A DNA stretch of 64,000 bases from Lachnospiraceae bacterium (GCA_021770755.1 JAETQI010000003.1:62001-126000), one strand, 5' to 3'. Counted from the stretch's first letter, positions 49,532 through 59,898 are shown. Notes: a model not told the origin generated them from the sequence alone. Numbers and translations: made by a program.

Positions 49532-51331
49532 TCATGATTCTGCCTTGTCTGCGAGAAAATCATACTGTGACATGAACAGCTTATAGTATTCGCCCTTTTG
49601 TGCGAGCAGTTCATCGTGCGTGCCCGCTTCGAGGATATTTCCCTTGTCGACATACATGATGCAGTCCGCATTCTTGATGGTTGAGAGCCTGTGGGCGATG
49701 ATGAAGGAGGTGCGTCCCTCCAGCAGCCTGTTCAGACCCTTCTGCAGCAGGATCTCTGTCTCGGTGTCGATGCTCGATGTCGCCTCGTCCAGAATGAGAA
49801 TCGCCGGGTTTTCGAGCAGCGCCCGCGCGAAGCTGATGAGCTGTCTCTGACCGGCGGAGAGGCGGCTTCCGCGCTCATTGACCTGTGTCTGGTAGCCGTT
49901 CTCCATCTCCATGATAAAGTCGTGCGCGCAGACGGTCTTGGCGGCGGTGATGACCTCCTCGTCCGTTGCGGTCAGATTTCCATAACGAATGTTATCCATA
50001 ATGGTTCCCGAGAAGATAAAGCTGTCCTGCATCATGATACCCATCTGCTTTCGCAGGGATTTGAGAGTCACGCCGGAGATGTCCGTGCCGTCGATCAGGA
50101 TCCTGCCCGAGTCCACATTGTAGAAACGGCTGATGAGGTTGACGATGGTCGATTTGCCGGCGCCGGTGGGTCCTACGATCGCGTATGTGTCGCCCGGGTT
50201 TGCGGTGAAATTTACCTTATTTAAGATCCGGACACCGTCCTCGTAGCTAAAGCATACGTCCTGGAATTCCACTTTTCCGTCGATTGCAGGCATCGGCACA
50301 GCATCCTCGGCGTCCCTGACATTGACAGGCTCGTCGATCGTCTCAAAGATGCGCTCTAAGTAGGCGATCGCGGTGAGCAGCGAGTTGTAGAACGAGGCGA
50401 GCGTGTTGATCGGTTCCCAGAATCTTGAGATGTAGGAGGTAAACGCGATCAGGATACCGACTGTCACACCGTAGATCTCCCCCGAGATCCAGCCGATGCC
50501 GATCACGTAGATGAACGCTGTCGTGACGGTCGAGATCGAGTCGATGCAGGGCCACATGATAAAGTTGTATTTGACGGCACGCATCCACGCACTCCGGTAG
50601 CTGTCGCTTAAGTGGTTGAAGATCGAAGTGTTCTCGCGCTCGCGCACGAAGGACTGTGTGACGCGGATACCGTTGATGCTCTCCGCGATGTAGGCGGTGA
50701 GGTTGGACTGCTTGTTGCTCTGGATCTGCCACGCGCGCCGCTGGCGTCTCTTCACGAACACGATGACGGCAAAGAGCACAGGCAGTCCGCACAGGCAGAT
50801 CAGCGTGAGCCGGACATGCAGCAGGAGCATAAAGATCAGGATAAAAATTAAATTACACATGTCCGTTATCGTGTTGATGATGCCGTTAGACAGCAGGTCG
50901 CTCAAGCTGTTCACATAGTTGACCACGCGCACCTGGATCTTGCCGTGGGGGCGGTCGTCATAGTAAGAGAACGGCAGCTCCTGCAGGTGGCAGAAGATGT
51001 CGGAGCGCAGTTGGTGCACGATCGCCTGCCCGATACGGCTGGTGATGCGGATCTTGAGTCGGATGCACACGCAGGTGTACAGTACGATAACGAGTGATAT
51101 TAAAGTGATGGCCACGATCGCCCGGATATCCTTTGCAGGGATATAGGTGTCCATGATCTCACTGATGAACAGGGGGAAGAGCATGGTCAGCGCGGATGCG
51201 GACAGCATCAAAAAGAGCGCGAAGGCAAGCTGTCCCCGATAGGGCTTTACATACTGGAAGACACGTTTGAGCTGTCCAAAGTCAAATTTGTCCTCGATCA
51301 CTTCGTCGATATCATATTTATTTCGTGCCAT
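49532..51331 (-). CDS. ABC exporter, ATP-binding/permease half (heterodimer subunit)
   Basis: Walker A 'VGPTGAGKSTIV', signature 'LSAGQRQLISFARALL', Walker B 'ILILDEATSSIDTETE'; start at MARNKYDI. Confidence 0.93.
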   Translation of the reverse strand: MARNKYDIDEVIEDKFDFGQLKRVFQYVKPYRGQLAFALFLMLSASALTMLFPLFISEIMDTYIPAKDIRAIVAITLISLVIVLYTCVCIRLKIRITSRIGQAIVHQLRSDIFCHLQELPFSYYDDRPHGKIQVRVVNYVNSLSDLLSNGIINTITDMCNLIFILIFMLLLHVRLTLICLCGLPVLFAVIVFVKRRQRRAWQIQSNKQSNLTAYIAESINGIRVTQSFVRERENTSIFNHLSDSYRSAWMRAVKYNFIMWPCIDSISTVTTAFIYVIGIGWISGEIYGVTVGILIAFTSYISRFWEPINTLASFYNSLLTAIAYLERIFETIDEPVNVRDAEDAVPMPAIDGKVEFQDVCFSYEDGVRILNKVNFTANPGDTYAIVGPTGAGKSTIVNLISRFYNVDSGRILIDGTDISGVTLKSLRKQMGIMMQDSFIFSGTIMDNIRYGNLTATDEEVITAAKTVCAHDFIMEMENGYQTQVNERGSRLSAGQRQLISFARALLENPAILILDEATSSIDTETEILLQKGLNRLLEGRTSFIIAHRLSTIKNADCIMYVDKGNILEAGTHDELLAQKGEYYKLFMSQYDFLADKAES

Positions 51332-53099
51332 ACTGTCCACCTCCTTTGTTGTTCTGGTTGATCTCGTCAACGTATTTCTCGAACTCGCCGTATTGATGGC
51401 GGAACACGGTAGCATAATAACCGTTATTTTTGAGCAGCTCATCGTGCGTTCCCTGCTCCACGATCTTTCCGTCATTCAGCACCAGGATCAGGTCGGAGTC
51501 CTTGATGGATGAGATGCGGTAGGCAACGATAAAGATTGTGCAGGCATGGTCGATGTTGTTTAGCTGCTGCTGGATATAACTCTCGGTCTCCATGTCGACG
51601 GCGGAAGTCGTGTCGTCGAGTATTAATATAGAAGGTTCTTTTAAGAGCGCCCTCGCCAGTGAGATGCGCTGCTTCTGACCGCCGGAGAGTCCGACGCCGC
51701 GCTCCCCGACGATCGTGTCGTAGCCGTCGGGCATCTCGCGGATAAAGCTGTCGGCGTCCGCCATGACAGCAGCCTTCTGGACAGCTTCGAAGGGACAGTC
51801 GGGCTTGCTGTAGGCGATGTTGCCCTCGACTGTGTCGGAGAAGAGAAAGACGTCCTGCATCGCCATGCCGATGTTCTGGCGGAGGTTGTAGAGGTCTAAG
51901 TCCTTCACGTTCCTTCCGTCCACCAGCACTTCCCCGTCAGTGACATCGTAGAACCGGCAGAGCAGGTTCATGATGGTCGATTTGCCGGAGCCAGTCGAGC
52001 CAAGGATACCGACTGTCTGACCGCTCTTTACCTGAAAGCTGACGTTGTGGATGATATCCTCGTCGTCGGCGCTGTAGGAGACATTTTTGAACTCCACATC
52101 ACCCCGGAGCTTCCTGCACGGGATCGGTTTTGCCGGATGCTTGACTTTTGGCTCCTCGCTGTAGGTGGCATAGATCTTCTCCACGGAGGTCGTGAAGCGC
52201 TGGATGTCGTTGATACGCCAGCCGATCTGGCGCAGCGGGTTCATGAGCATCCACAGATAACCGTTGATCGTGACATAATTTCCGAGCGTCATGCTGCCCT
52301 GGATCACCATGATGCTGCCGACAAGCATCAGGATCACTGTGAGCATGTTTGAGAGAAATTCAAATTTGGGTACGTACTTTGTCCAGATCTCTGCGGCGGC
52401 AAGCTCCGCATCGCGGTAGCCGTCATTTTCCTTATTAAATTTTCCGATCTCGTAGTCTTCCTTGGAGAACGCCTTGACCACGCGGTTTCCGCTGACATTC
52501 TCCTGCACGAAGGTGTTGAGGGAGGAGAACTGCTCCCGGATCCGCTGGAAGCGCGGGCGCCCCTCCTTCGTCTGGCTCAGCGTCACGAGCAGCGCAAATG
52601 GCAGCACGGCACACATGCAGAGCGCAAGCTTCCAACTGACAGTGAAGATCATGACCAGCGCGAAGAAGAACAGGAAGACATTTTCATACACCTGATAGAT
52701 AACAAATGCTATGAAATGCCGTATGGCGTCCATGTCGCCGGTCTGGCGGCTCAGCAGGTCGCCGGTGCGCTTCTTGTTGTAGAAGTTGAAGTCCTCCTGC
52801 AGAAGCTTGCGATAGACGGTGTCGCGCATGGCGTAGAGCACATCCTGCGAGCAGGTCTCAAAGATGACCTGGGACCAGTAGCGAAGCGTTCCGCGCAGGA
52901 TCGTGATGAGGACGAGCAATGCGATCAGCTTCGGCAGCAGGCCATAATTTCCGGCGGTGATCACATCGTCGACGATGGCGCCGGAGACGATCGGCTTTAC
53001 GATGGCAAGGATCGAGATCACTGTCACGATCACAATGCCGAGCGCCATGCTCCGATTGTGCTTTTTGAGAAAAGAGTAGAACCATTTCATGGCAGTCAT
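51318..53099 (-). CDS. ABC exporter, ATP-binding/permease half (heterodimer subunit)
   Basis: Walker A 'LGSTGSGKSTIM', signature 'LSGGQKQRISLARALL', 'ILILDDTTSAVDMETE'; 14-nt overlap with the next gene. Confidence 0.93.
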   Translation of the reverse strand: MTAMKWFYSFLKKHNRSMALGIVIVTVISILAIVKPIVSGAIVDDVITAGNYGLLPKLIALLVLITILRGTLRYWSQVIFETCSQDVLYAMRDTVYRKLLQEDFNFYNKKRTGDLLSRQTGDMDAIRHFIAFVIYQVYENVFLFFFALVMIFTVSWKLALCMCAVLPFALLVTLSQTKEGRPRFQRIREQFSSLNTFVQENVSGNRVVKAFSKEDYEIGKFNKENDGYRDAELAAAEIWTKYVPKFEFLSNMLTVILMLVGSIMVIQGSMTLGNYVTINGYLWMLMNPLRQIGWRINDIQRFTTSVEKIYATYSEEPKVKHPAKPIPCRKLRGDVEFKNVSYSADDEDIIHNVSFQVKSGQTVGILGSTGSGKSTIMNLLCRFYDVTDGEVLVDGRNVKDLDLYNLRQNIGMAMQDVFLFSDTVEGNIAYSKPDCPFEAVQKAAVMADADSFIREMPDGYDTIVGERGVGLSGGQKQRISLARALLKEPSILILDDTTSAVDMETESYIQQQLNNIDHACTIFIVAYRISSIKDSDLILVLNDGKIVEQGTHDELLKNNGYYATVFRHQYGEFEKYVDEINQNNKGGGQYGTK

Positions 53100-53129
53100 A
53101 GTTGTGCACCTCACTTTTCTTTCGTTTTT

Positions 53130-53200
53130 TGCACTCGGGCACCCAAAGGAGATATGTCAGCGAGGCTGACGGGTGTCCGGCGCATGAGCCTACTCGATTC
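53130..53200 (+). repeat. Structured repeat copy R4 (dispersed member of the 19.7-kb family)
   Basis: Outer stem CGGGCACCC/GGGTGTCCG (one G-U), loop AAAGGAGATAT, inner stem GTCAGC-gag-GCTGAC, trailing CGGCGCATGAGC ... CTCGATTC. Confidence 0.85.
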
Positions 53201-53501
53201 GAACACATATTTGAAAATTGAGCAGTGTGTTCGAGCGGTTACGTCTTAGTATAGCGGAAAAAATATAAAATGCAAGCTTAAAAGTGTTACGTTTTAATGC
53301 ATTAATTGTCGTTTTCTCTTCGCTGTCCCATCCTGCCTGCCGTACAGAAAAATGAAAAAAGTTTAGAGCAAAAGTGCATAAAGATCAAAAAAATGGTCAC
53401 AATAAACTGTGAAAATAGCACAACGAAAATCGGGAGTGTATACAGACAGGAAAGCGGCGCTTTCAAAATCGACGAAATGCAGCAGAAGGCGACAAAAAAA
53501 C

Positions 53502-53530
53502 TTTACTTGAGGCATATTGTATACTATAAT
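53502..53530 (+). promoter_or_regulatory. Sigma-A-like promoter upstream of the HPr-like gene
   Basis: TTTACT - 17 nt - TATAAT. Confidence 0.6.
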
Positions 53531-53606
53531 ACGTGAAACAGTGATTGGGAGGAGCTGTATAGGAGAACGGCAGACTCTTTGTTTGTGTAGAAAGGAAGTT
53601 GTTATT

Positions 53607-53831
53607 ATGAGAGAACGTAAAATTAAGATGACACCTGCAGATGTACAGAATTTTGTGAACGAAGCATCGAAATGTGATTTTGATATCGACATTTCCTACA
53701 ACCATTACACAGTGGACGCCAAATCGATCATCGGCGTGATGGGATTGGATTTCCGGTCAATACTGACGCTGCAGTACACTGGATACAACGATGAGTTTGA
53801 GAGTTACGTGAGCGGGCTTGCGATCGCGTAA
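53607..53831 (+). CDS. HPr-like protein lacking His15 and Ser46
   Basis: 'PADVQNFVNEASKCDFDIDISYNHYTVDAKSIIGVMGLDFRSILTLQYTGYNDEFE' aligns to the HPr fold. Confidence 0.8.
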   Translation: MRERKIKMTPADVQNFVNEASKCDFDIDISYNHYTVDAKSIIGVMGLDFRSILTLQYTGYNDEFESYVSGLAIA

Positions 53832-53866
53832 ATGTACAGCAAGAGAGATGCATCAATAAATAATTG

Positions 53867-53913
53867 ACTCCCTCCGAATGATGGCGTAAACTGTCATTTG
53901 GAGGGAGTTTTTG
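53867..53913 (+). terminator. Rho-independent terminator
   Basis: ACTCCCTCCgAATGA ... TCATTtGGAGGGAGT followed by TTTT. Confidence 0.85.
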
Positions 53914-53939
53914 CAGTTTATAATCAGAAGGGGACAGAC

Positions 53940-56417
53940 ATGGAGATACGCGTATCAGTCCGGCAGCTTGTGGAATTTATCCTGCGGGAAGGCAGCATCG
54001 ACAATCGGAAATCGGGCGGAGCGGACACTGCGATGCAGGAGGGAAGCCGTATTCACAGGATGCTGCAGCGGCGCATGGGCAGCGGATACCATGCGGAGAT
54101 CGGTCTGCAGTGCACATGGAGCACGCCGGAGTACGATATTATAATAGAAGGAAGAGCCGACGGGATCGTTGATCCTAACTGGGGAGAGTTCGAAAGGATC
54201 GAACAGGATAAGGGACTGCCGGCACAAGTGAAGGATGAAAAAGTGGTCGTCGATGAGATCAAGGGGACCTACAGGGAGCTGAAACGCATCACGCAGCCTG
54301 TGGGTGTCCATCTTGCGCAGGCGAAGTGTTATGCGTATATGTACGCGGATGAAAAACATCTAGAACACATCGGTGTGCGTATGACATACTGCCATATCGA
54401 GACGGAGGAGCTCAAATATTTTCATGAGGACTACACCTTTGCGGAACTGAAACAGTGGTTTGACGAACTGATGCAGGAGTACAGGAAGTGGGCGGATTTT
54501 CAATTTGAGTGGAACGGGATCCGCACTGCGTCGATCAGACAGCTACAGTTTCCCTTTCCGTACCGCGAGGGGCAGAAGGAGCTTGTCACCTATGTCTATC
54601 AGACTATCTATCACAAAAGAAAACTCTTTCTCGAGGCGCCGACAGGTGTCGGCAAGACGATATCGACAGTCTTTCCGGCAGTGAAGTCCATGGGGGAGGG
54701 GCTGACAGAGAAGATATTTTACCTCACCGCCAAGACCATCACGCGCACTGTGGCGCAGGAGTGTTTCGGCCTGCTGCAGGAAAAAGGGCTTCGGATGAAG
54801 ACGATCGCGCTGACGGCAAAGGACAAGATCTGCTTTCTGAAACAGGAGGGATTTCAGGGGGAAGATGTGCTGGCGGACAGCGTGATTGAGGCGGAGTGCA
54901 ATCCCGATGCCTGCCCCTACGCGGACGGGCATTTTGACCGCATCAACGATGCCATGTATGACTTTCTCGTGCATGAGGATCACTTCACACGGGAGAAAGT
55001 GCAGGAGTACGCAGTTCGTTACCGGGTCTGTCCGTTTGAGTTCAGTCTTGACATGAGTCTGTTCTGTGATGCCGTCATCTGCGACTACAATTATGTGTTT
55101 GATCCGAGGGTGTATCTCAAGCGTTTTTTTGCGGACGGCATCGGAAAAAGGGACTATGTGTTCCTGATCGATGAGACGCACAATCTGCTCGACCGCGGCA
55201 GGGAGATGTACAGCGCGGCGCTGCTCAAAGATGCTTTCCTGCGCACAAAGCGGCTGATGAAGGAAGCGTCCCCGAAGATCGCAGGCCATCTTGACAAGTG
55301 CAACAGAGAGCTTCTTGTCATGAAACGGCAGTGTGAGAGTTACCGCAGGGAGGAGAAGATTGACGGATTTGTGGCAGCGCTGAACCGTCTCTACGGGGCG
55401 ATCGACGACTTTCTCGATGAGCATGACACCTTTCCGGACAAAAGAGAACTGCTGGAATTTTATTTTGAGGTGGCGCATTTTCTCAATATGTACGAGATCA
55501 TGGACGATCATTACGTGGTGTACAGCCAACTGATGGACGACGGAAATTTCCTGTTAAGGCTCTTCTGTGTCGACCCGTCGCGGAATCTGCGCCTGTGTAT
55601 GCAGAAAGGGAGGAGCGCGATCCTGTTCTCGGCGACGCTGCTGCCGATCCAGTATTACAAGAGACTTCTGGGCGGGGAACCGACAGACTATGAGGTTTAT
55701 GCGAAGTCTGCGTTTGACGAGAACAAGAAAGCGCTGCTGATCGCAAACGATGTCACGAGCAAGTATACGAGAAGAAACGGGGAAGAGTTTCTGCGCATCG
55801 CGCGCTACATCTATGAAGTGGTGACGCAGCGCCATGGCAACTACATGGTCTTTCTGCCGTCGCACCTCTTTCTGGAACAGGTGTACGACAGCTTTATGGA
55901 AGCGTACTATGACGCGGACACGATGGAGTGCATCGTGCAGGAAGACTATATGAGCGAGGGGCAGCGGGAGGAGTTTCTGCTGCGGTTTCAGGGAAATGGG
56001 AACAGCGATCTCTCCGGGGAGGCTGCCGATTCGATACTGATCGGTTTCTGCGTGATGGGCGGGATCTTCTCGGAGGGGATCGACTTAAAGCACGACAGCC
56101 TGATCGGTGCGATCATCGTGGGAACAGGCATTCCGCAGGTGGGCTGCGAGCGGCAGTTCTTAAAAGAATATTTCGACGCGCAGGGGGAGAACGGCTTTGA
56201 TTACGCTTATCGGTATCCCGGCATGAACAAGGTGCTGCAGTCGGCGGGGCGCGTGATCCGCACGGCGGAGGATATCGGCGTGGTGGCGCTGCTCGACGAG
56301 CGCTTTTTAGAGCCGCAGTACCGCCGCATGTTTCCGCGGGAGTGGAGTCAGTACGATGTCGTCAGCGTAACGCAGATCTCTGGGAAGGTTGAGCGCTTCT
56401 GGAACGAGTGGCTGTAA
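53940..56417 (+). CDS. DinG/XPD-type DNA helicase with N-terminal PD-(D/E)XK nuclease-like domain
   Basis: N-terminal 'GSRIHRMLQ ... IIEGRADGIV ... VVVDEIKGT ... QAKCYAYMYA'; 'FLEAPTGVGKTISTVFPAVKSM', Fe-S cysteines 'CNPDACPYA ... CPFEFSLDMSLFCDAVICDYNYVFDP', 'LIDETHNLLDRG'. Confidence 0.9.
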   Translation: MEIRVSVRQLVEFILREGSIDNRKSGGADTAMQEGSRIHRMLQRRMGSGYHAEIGLQCTWSTPEYDIIIEGRADGIVDPNWGEFERIEQDKGLPAQVKDEKVVVDEIKGTYRELKRITQPVGVHLAQAKCYAYMYADEKHLEHIGVRMTYCHIETEELKYFHEDYTFAELKQWFDELMQEYRKWADFQFEWNGIRTASIRQLQFPFPYREGQKELVTYVYQTIYHKRKLFLEAPTGVGKTISTVFPAVKSMGEGLTEKIFYLTAKTITRTVAQECFGLLQEKGLRMKTIALTAKDKICFLKQEGFQGEDVLADSVIEAECNPDACPYADGHFDRINDAMYDFLVHEDHFTREKVQEYAVRYRVCPFEFSLDMSLFCDAVICDYNYVFDPRVYLKRFFADGIGKRDYVFLIDETHNLLDRGREMYSAALLKDAFLRTKRLMKEASPKIAGHLDKCNRELLVMKRQCESYRREEKIDGFVAALNRLYGAIDDFLDEHDTFPDKRELLEFYFEVAHFLNMYEIMDDHYVVYSQLMDDGNFLLRLFCVDPSRNLRLCMQKGRSAILFSATLLPIQYYKRLLGGEPTDYEVYAKSAFDENKKALLIANDVTSKYTRRNGEEFLRIARYIYEVVTQRHGNYMVFLPSHLFLEQVYDSFMEAYYDADTMECIVQEDYMSEGQREEFLLRFQGNGNSDLSGEAADSILIGFCVMGGIFSEGIDLKHDSLIGAIIVGTGIPQVGCERQFLKEYFDAQGENGFDYAYRYPGMNKVLQSAGRVIRTAEDIGVVALLDERFLEPQYRRMFPREWSQYDVVSVTQISGKVERFWNEWL

Positions 56418-56525
56418 GGGGCAAAGTTTTAGTGGCTTTCGGGTGTATAAAGTGATATAATGAATACATTATGAAATGTTTTGAAGAGATCGGATATTGC
56501 TGGGAAAGAGGAGGTGGAAATAACG

Positions 56526-56972
56526 ATGGGCTATTACGAATCGCGCAGCGAGTTTGACGGTTTTGACAATACAGATCCCGTACAGGCGTATGACGACAGG
56601 AAGGAGAAGCGGTTTCAGGCGGACATCTGGCTCCTGTTAAGCATTTTTTTCGTGGGCATCTTTCTGATAAATGGTTATAAGCATATCCGCGAGCTGCTGC
56701 TGGTGCGAAACGGTACCTGCATAGAGGCACAATATTTTGAACAGCAGCGGCGTGCGTCCTATTCTGACGGAAACGGGACATACTATAACTTTGACGTCAG
56801 CGGGTTCTATCAGGTGAAGGACGACGACAGGATCGATCTGTATTATACAGATGAAGTTATGGAGGCGCGGCCGCAGACGGCGCCGGCTTTCTGGATCGTA
56901 TGTTATGTTCTCTTCGGTGCATTGTCAGTATTCTGTATTGGACGGGTGGTCTCGGTGTATTGGAAGAAATAA
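56526..56972 (+). CDS. Hypothetical membrane protein (two predicted TM segments)
   Basis: '[18 protein letters not shown]' and '[25 protein letters not shown]' hydrophobic segments. Confidence 0.6.
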   Translation: MGYYESRSEFDGFDNTDPVQAYDDRKEKRFQADIWLLLSIFFVGIFLINGYKHIRELLLVRNGTCIEAQYFEQQRRASYSDGNGTYYNFDVSGFYQVKDDDRIDLYYTDEVMEARPQTAPAFWIVCYVLFGALSVFCIGRVVSVYWKK

Positions 56973-57016
56973 GAAAAATAAGGAAAAATAAAGATAAAAC
57001 GGAGGAATTGATATTT

Positions 57017-58183
57017 ATGAAGATAGCAGTGGCAGGTATTGGTTATGTAGGACTCTCGAATGCGATACTGCTCGCGCAGCACAACGAGGTGACGGCAGTG
57101 GACGTCTTCCAGGAGAAGGCGGATCTGATCAATAACAGAAGATCGCCGATCATCGACAAGGAGATCGAGGAATACCTGACGACAAAGGAACTGAACCTGA
57201 AAGCGACGACAGACGGAGCCGCCGCATACAAGGATGCGGAGTATATCATCATCGCGACGCCGACGAATTATGATCCGGACAAGAACTACTTTGATACCAG
57301 CTCGATCGAGGCGGTGATCGAACTGGTCATGAAAGTGAACAAGGATGCCGTCATGATCATCAAGTCGACGGTTCCGGTAGGCTATACAAAGTCCGTCAGG
57401 GAGCAGTTTGGCACGGATCACATCATCTTCTCGCCGGAATTTCTGCGTGAGGGCAGGGCATTGTATGACAATCTCTATCCGTCGCGCATCATCGTCGGAG
57501 AGCAGTCAGAGCGGGCGGAGGTGTTTGCCAACCTGTTAAAACAGGGCGCGATCAGGCAGGATATCCCGACACTGTTCACGGACACGACGGAGGCGGAGGC
57601 GATCAAGCTCTTTGCAAACACCTATCTGGCACTCCGCGTCGCTTATTTCAATGAGCTTGACACGTACGCGGAGCTGCGCGGTCTGAACACAAAGCAGATC
57701 ATAGAGGGCGTCGGGCTTGATCCCAGGATCGGAAGCCATTACAACAATCCGTCTTTTGGCTACGGCGGATACTGTCTGCCCAAAGACACCAAGCAGTTGC
57801 GCGCCAATTATGCGAATGTGCCGAACAATATCATCTCGGCGATCGTGGATGCCAACAGGACGAGAAAAGATCATATCGCGGACATGATATTGGCGAGGAA
57901 GCCGCACATCGTGGGCGTGTACAGGCTGACGATGAAGACGGATTCCGACAACTTCCGCCAGTCGTCCATACAGGGCATCATGAAGCGCATCAAGGCAAAG
58001 GGCGTCGAGGTGGTCGTGTATGAGCCAAGCCTCAAGGATGACAATTTCTTCCGGTCAAGGGTGATACGGGATCTGGGTGCATTTAAGGAGATGTCGGATG
58101 TCATCATCGCAAACCGCCTGACAGAAGAGCTTGCGGATGTGGAGGAAAAGATTTATACAAGGGATATTTACGGCAGGGATTAA
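57017..58183 (+). CDS. UDP-glucose 6-dehydrogenase / nucleotide sugar dehydrogenase
   Basis: '[30 protein letters not shown]', '[21 protein letters not shown]', '[11 protein letters not shown]', '[13 protein letters not shown]'. Confidence 0.95.
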   Translation: MKIAVAGIGYVGLSNAILLAQHNEVTAVDVFQEKADLINNRRSPIIDKEIEEYLTTKELNLKATTDGAAAYKDAEYIIIATPTNYDPDKNYFDTSSIEAVIELVMKVNKDAVMIIKSTVPVGYTKSVREQFGTDHIIFSPEFLREGRALYDNLYPSRIIVGEQSERAEVFANLLKQGAIRQDIPTLFTDTTEAEAIKLFANTYLALRVAYFNELDTYAELRGLNTKQIIEGVGLDPRIGSHYNNPSFGYGGYCLPKDTKQLRANYANVPNNIISAIVDANRTRKDHIADMILARKPHIVGVYRLTMKTDSDNFRQSSIQGIMKRIKAKGVEVVVYEPSLKDDNFFRSRVIRDLGAFKEMSDVIIANRLTEELADVEEKIYTRDIYGRD

Positions 58184-58266
58184 TTCCTGCCGTGGTAAAA
58201 ATGCATAAAAGTCCCGCCGTGTTTCATATAGTTTTCATAAACATTGATCAGCCGGCGAATTAAGCC

Positions 58267-58320
58267 TTGCTATTTTGAGGGCAAGATGGTATGATTAGGT
58301 TGTCCATTGGAAACGTTACC
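58267..58320 (+). promoter_or_regulatory. malQ promoter with LacI-family operator-like palindrome
   Basis: TTGCTA - 17 nt - TATGAT (58290), then GGAAACGTTACC (58309-58320). Confidence 0.55.
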
Positions 58321-58404
58321 GAAGTTTTGGATCCGAATTCCGATAATTCCCTGCTCCGGTAATGATCCTGTGGACGATTCTGTTATTTTTGTGGAGAAAG
58401 GGAG

Positions 58405-59898
58405 ATGCGTATGAGAAGAAGTGGTGTGTTAATGCCGGTGTCCAGCTTACCGTCGAGATTCGGAATTGGTGGATTTTCAAAGGAAGCTTATGATTTTGTG
58501 GATTTTCTGGCAGCGTCAGGACAGACATTGTGGCAGATCCTGCCGCTGGGACCTACCGGATATGGGGACTCTCCGTATCAGTCCTTTTCGACTTTTGCAG
58601 GCAGCCCGTATTATATCAGCCTGGATGCGCTGATCGGGGAGGGGCTGCTCACGGAGGAGGAGTGCTCGTCCGTCGACTTTGGAAACGATACCAGCAGGGT
58701 GTCGTACGAGAAGATCTATCGCACCAGATTTGGACTTCTGCGCAAAGCGTTTGAGCGGGCGGACCTCGGAAAAGATCCGGAATATACGACATTTGTCGGG
58801 GAAAATAGACAGTGGCTGAAAGATTATGCGATGTATATGGCGATCAAGGATTCCCTGGGGGGCGCGTCGTGGATCGAGTGGGATGAGGATATCCGTCTCA
58901 GGAAGCCGGAGGCTATGGCAAGGTACGAGAAAGAGCTTGCGGACGATATCGCCTTTTACAGCTACCAGCAGTATCTGTTCTCGAAGCAGTGGATGGCGCT
59001 CAAGGATCACGCCAACAAAAAGGGAGTCCGTATCGTGGGCGATATTCCGATCTATGTGGCGTTTGACAGCGCGGATACCTGGGCGAATCCCGAACTGTTC
59101 CAGCTTGATGGGGAGAATGTCCCTGTCGCGGTGGCAGGCTGTCCGCCCGATGCGTTTTCGGCGACCGGACAGCTCTGGGGAAATCCGTTGTACAAGTGGG
59201 AATACCACGAGGAGACCGGATTTGCGTGGTGGATCAGGAGGCTTGCTCACTGCTTTTGCATCTATGATATCGTGCGCATCGACCATTTCAGGGGCTTTGA
59301 TGCGTACTGGGCGATCCCGTACGGCGATGAGACGGCGGAGCATGGCGAGTGGAAGAAGGGACCGGGGTACAAGCTCTTTGAGGTCATGAAGAAGGCGCTT
59401 GGAAACCGCGCAGTGATCGCGGAGGATCTGGGCTTTTTGACGCCGGGCGTGCGAAAGCTTGTGAAAAAGACAGGCTATCCCGGGATGAAGGTACTGCAGT
59501 TTGCGTTTGATGCGGACGGGGAGAGCGATTATCTTCCGCACAATTACAATAACAACTGTGTGGTATACACAGGGACGCACGACAATGATACGGTAAACGG
59601 GTGGATCCATTCGATTGGCAGGAAGGATCTGGCTTTTGCCAAAAAGTATCTCAATGTCAAAAGAACGCAGGAGCTGTGTGAGCGCCTGATCCGGACAGCG
59701 CTTGGAAGTGTGGCGGACACAGCCATCATTCCCATGCAGGACTATCTGGGGCTTGGCAGCGAGGCGAGGGTCAATACGCCGTCGACATTAGGCGGCAACT
59801 GGGAGTGGCGCATGGAGCAGGGCGTGTGCACACAGGAGCTCTCGGCGCATATGCTGGAGCTGGCGCAGTTATATGGAAGAACAGGAAAATTGAGGTGA
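58405..59898 (+). CDS. malQ: 4-alpha-glucanotransferase
   Basis: 'RRSGVLMPVSSLPSRFGIGGFSKEAYDFVDFLAASGQTLWQILPLGPTGYGDSPYQSFSTFAGSPYYISLD', 'VRIDHFRGFDAYWAIP', 'EDLGFLTPGV'. Confidence 0.96.
   Translation: MRMRRSGVLMPVSSLPSRFGIGGFSKEAYDFVDFLAASGQTLWQILPLGPTGYGDSPYQSFSTFAGSPYYISLDALIGEGLLTEEECSSVDFGNDTSRVSYEKIYRTRFGLLRKAFERADLGKDPEYTTFVGENRQWLKDYAMYMAIKDSLGGASWIEWDEDIRLRKPEAMARYEKELADDIAFYSYQQYLFSKQWMALKDHANKKGVRIVGDIPIYVAFDSADTWANPELFQLDGENVPVAVAGCPPDAFSATGQLWGNPLYKWEYHEETGFAWWIRRLAHCFCIYDIVRIDHFRGFDAYWAIPYGDETAEHGEWKKGPGYKLFEVMKKALGNRAVIAEDLGFLTPGVRKLVKKTGYPGMKVLQFAFDADGESDYLPHNYNNNCVVYTGTHDNDTVNGWIHSIGRKDLAFAKKYLNVKRTQELCERLIRTALGSVADTAIIPMQDYLGLGSEARVNTPSTLGGNWEWRMEQGVCTQELSAHMLELAQLYGRTGKLR

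Noticed and set aside
58170-58193. Hairpin ACGGCAGG/CCTGCCGT at the end of the UDP-glucose dehydrogenase gene as a terminator
   Set aside because: Stem overlaps the stop codon but no T-run follows, so terminator function is unsupported.
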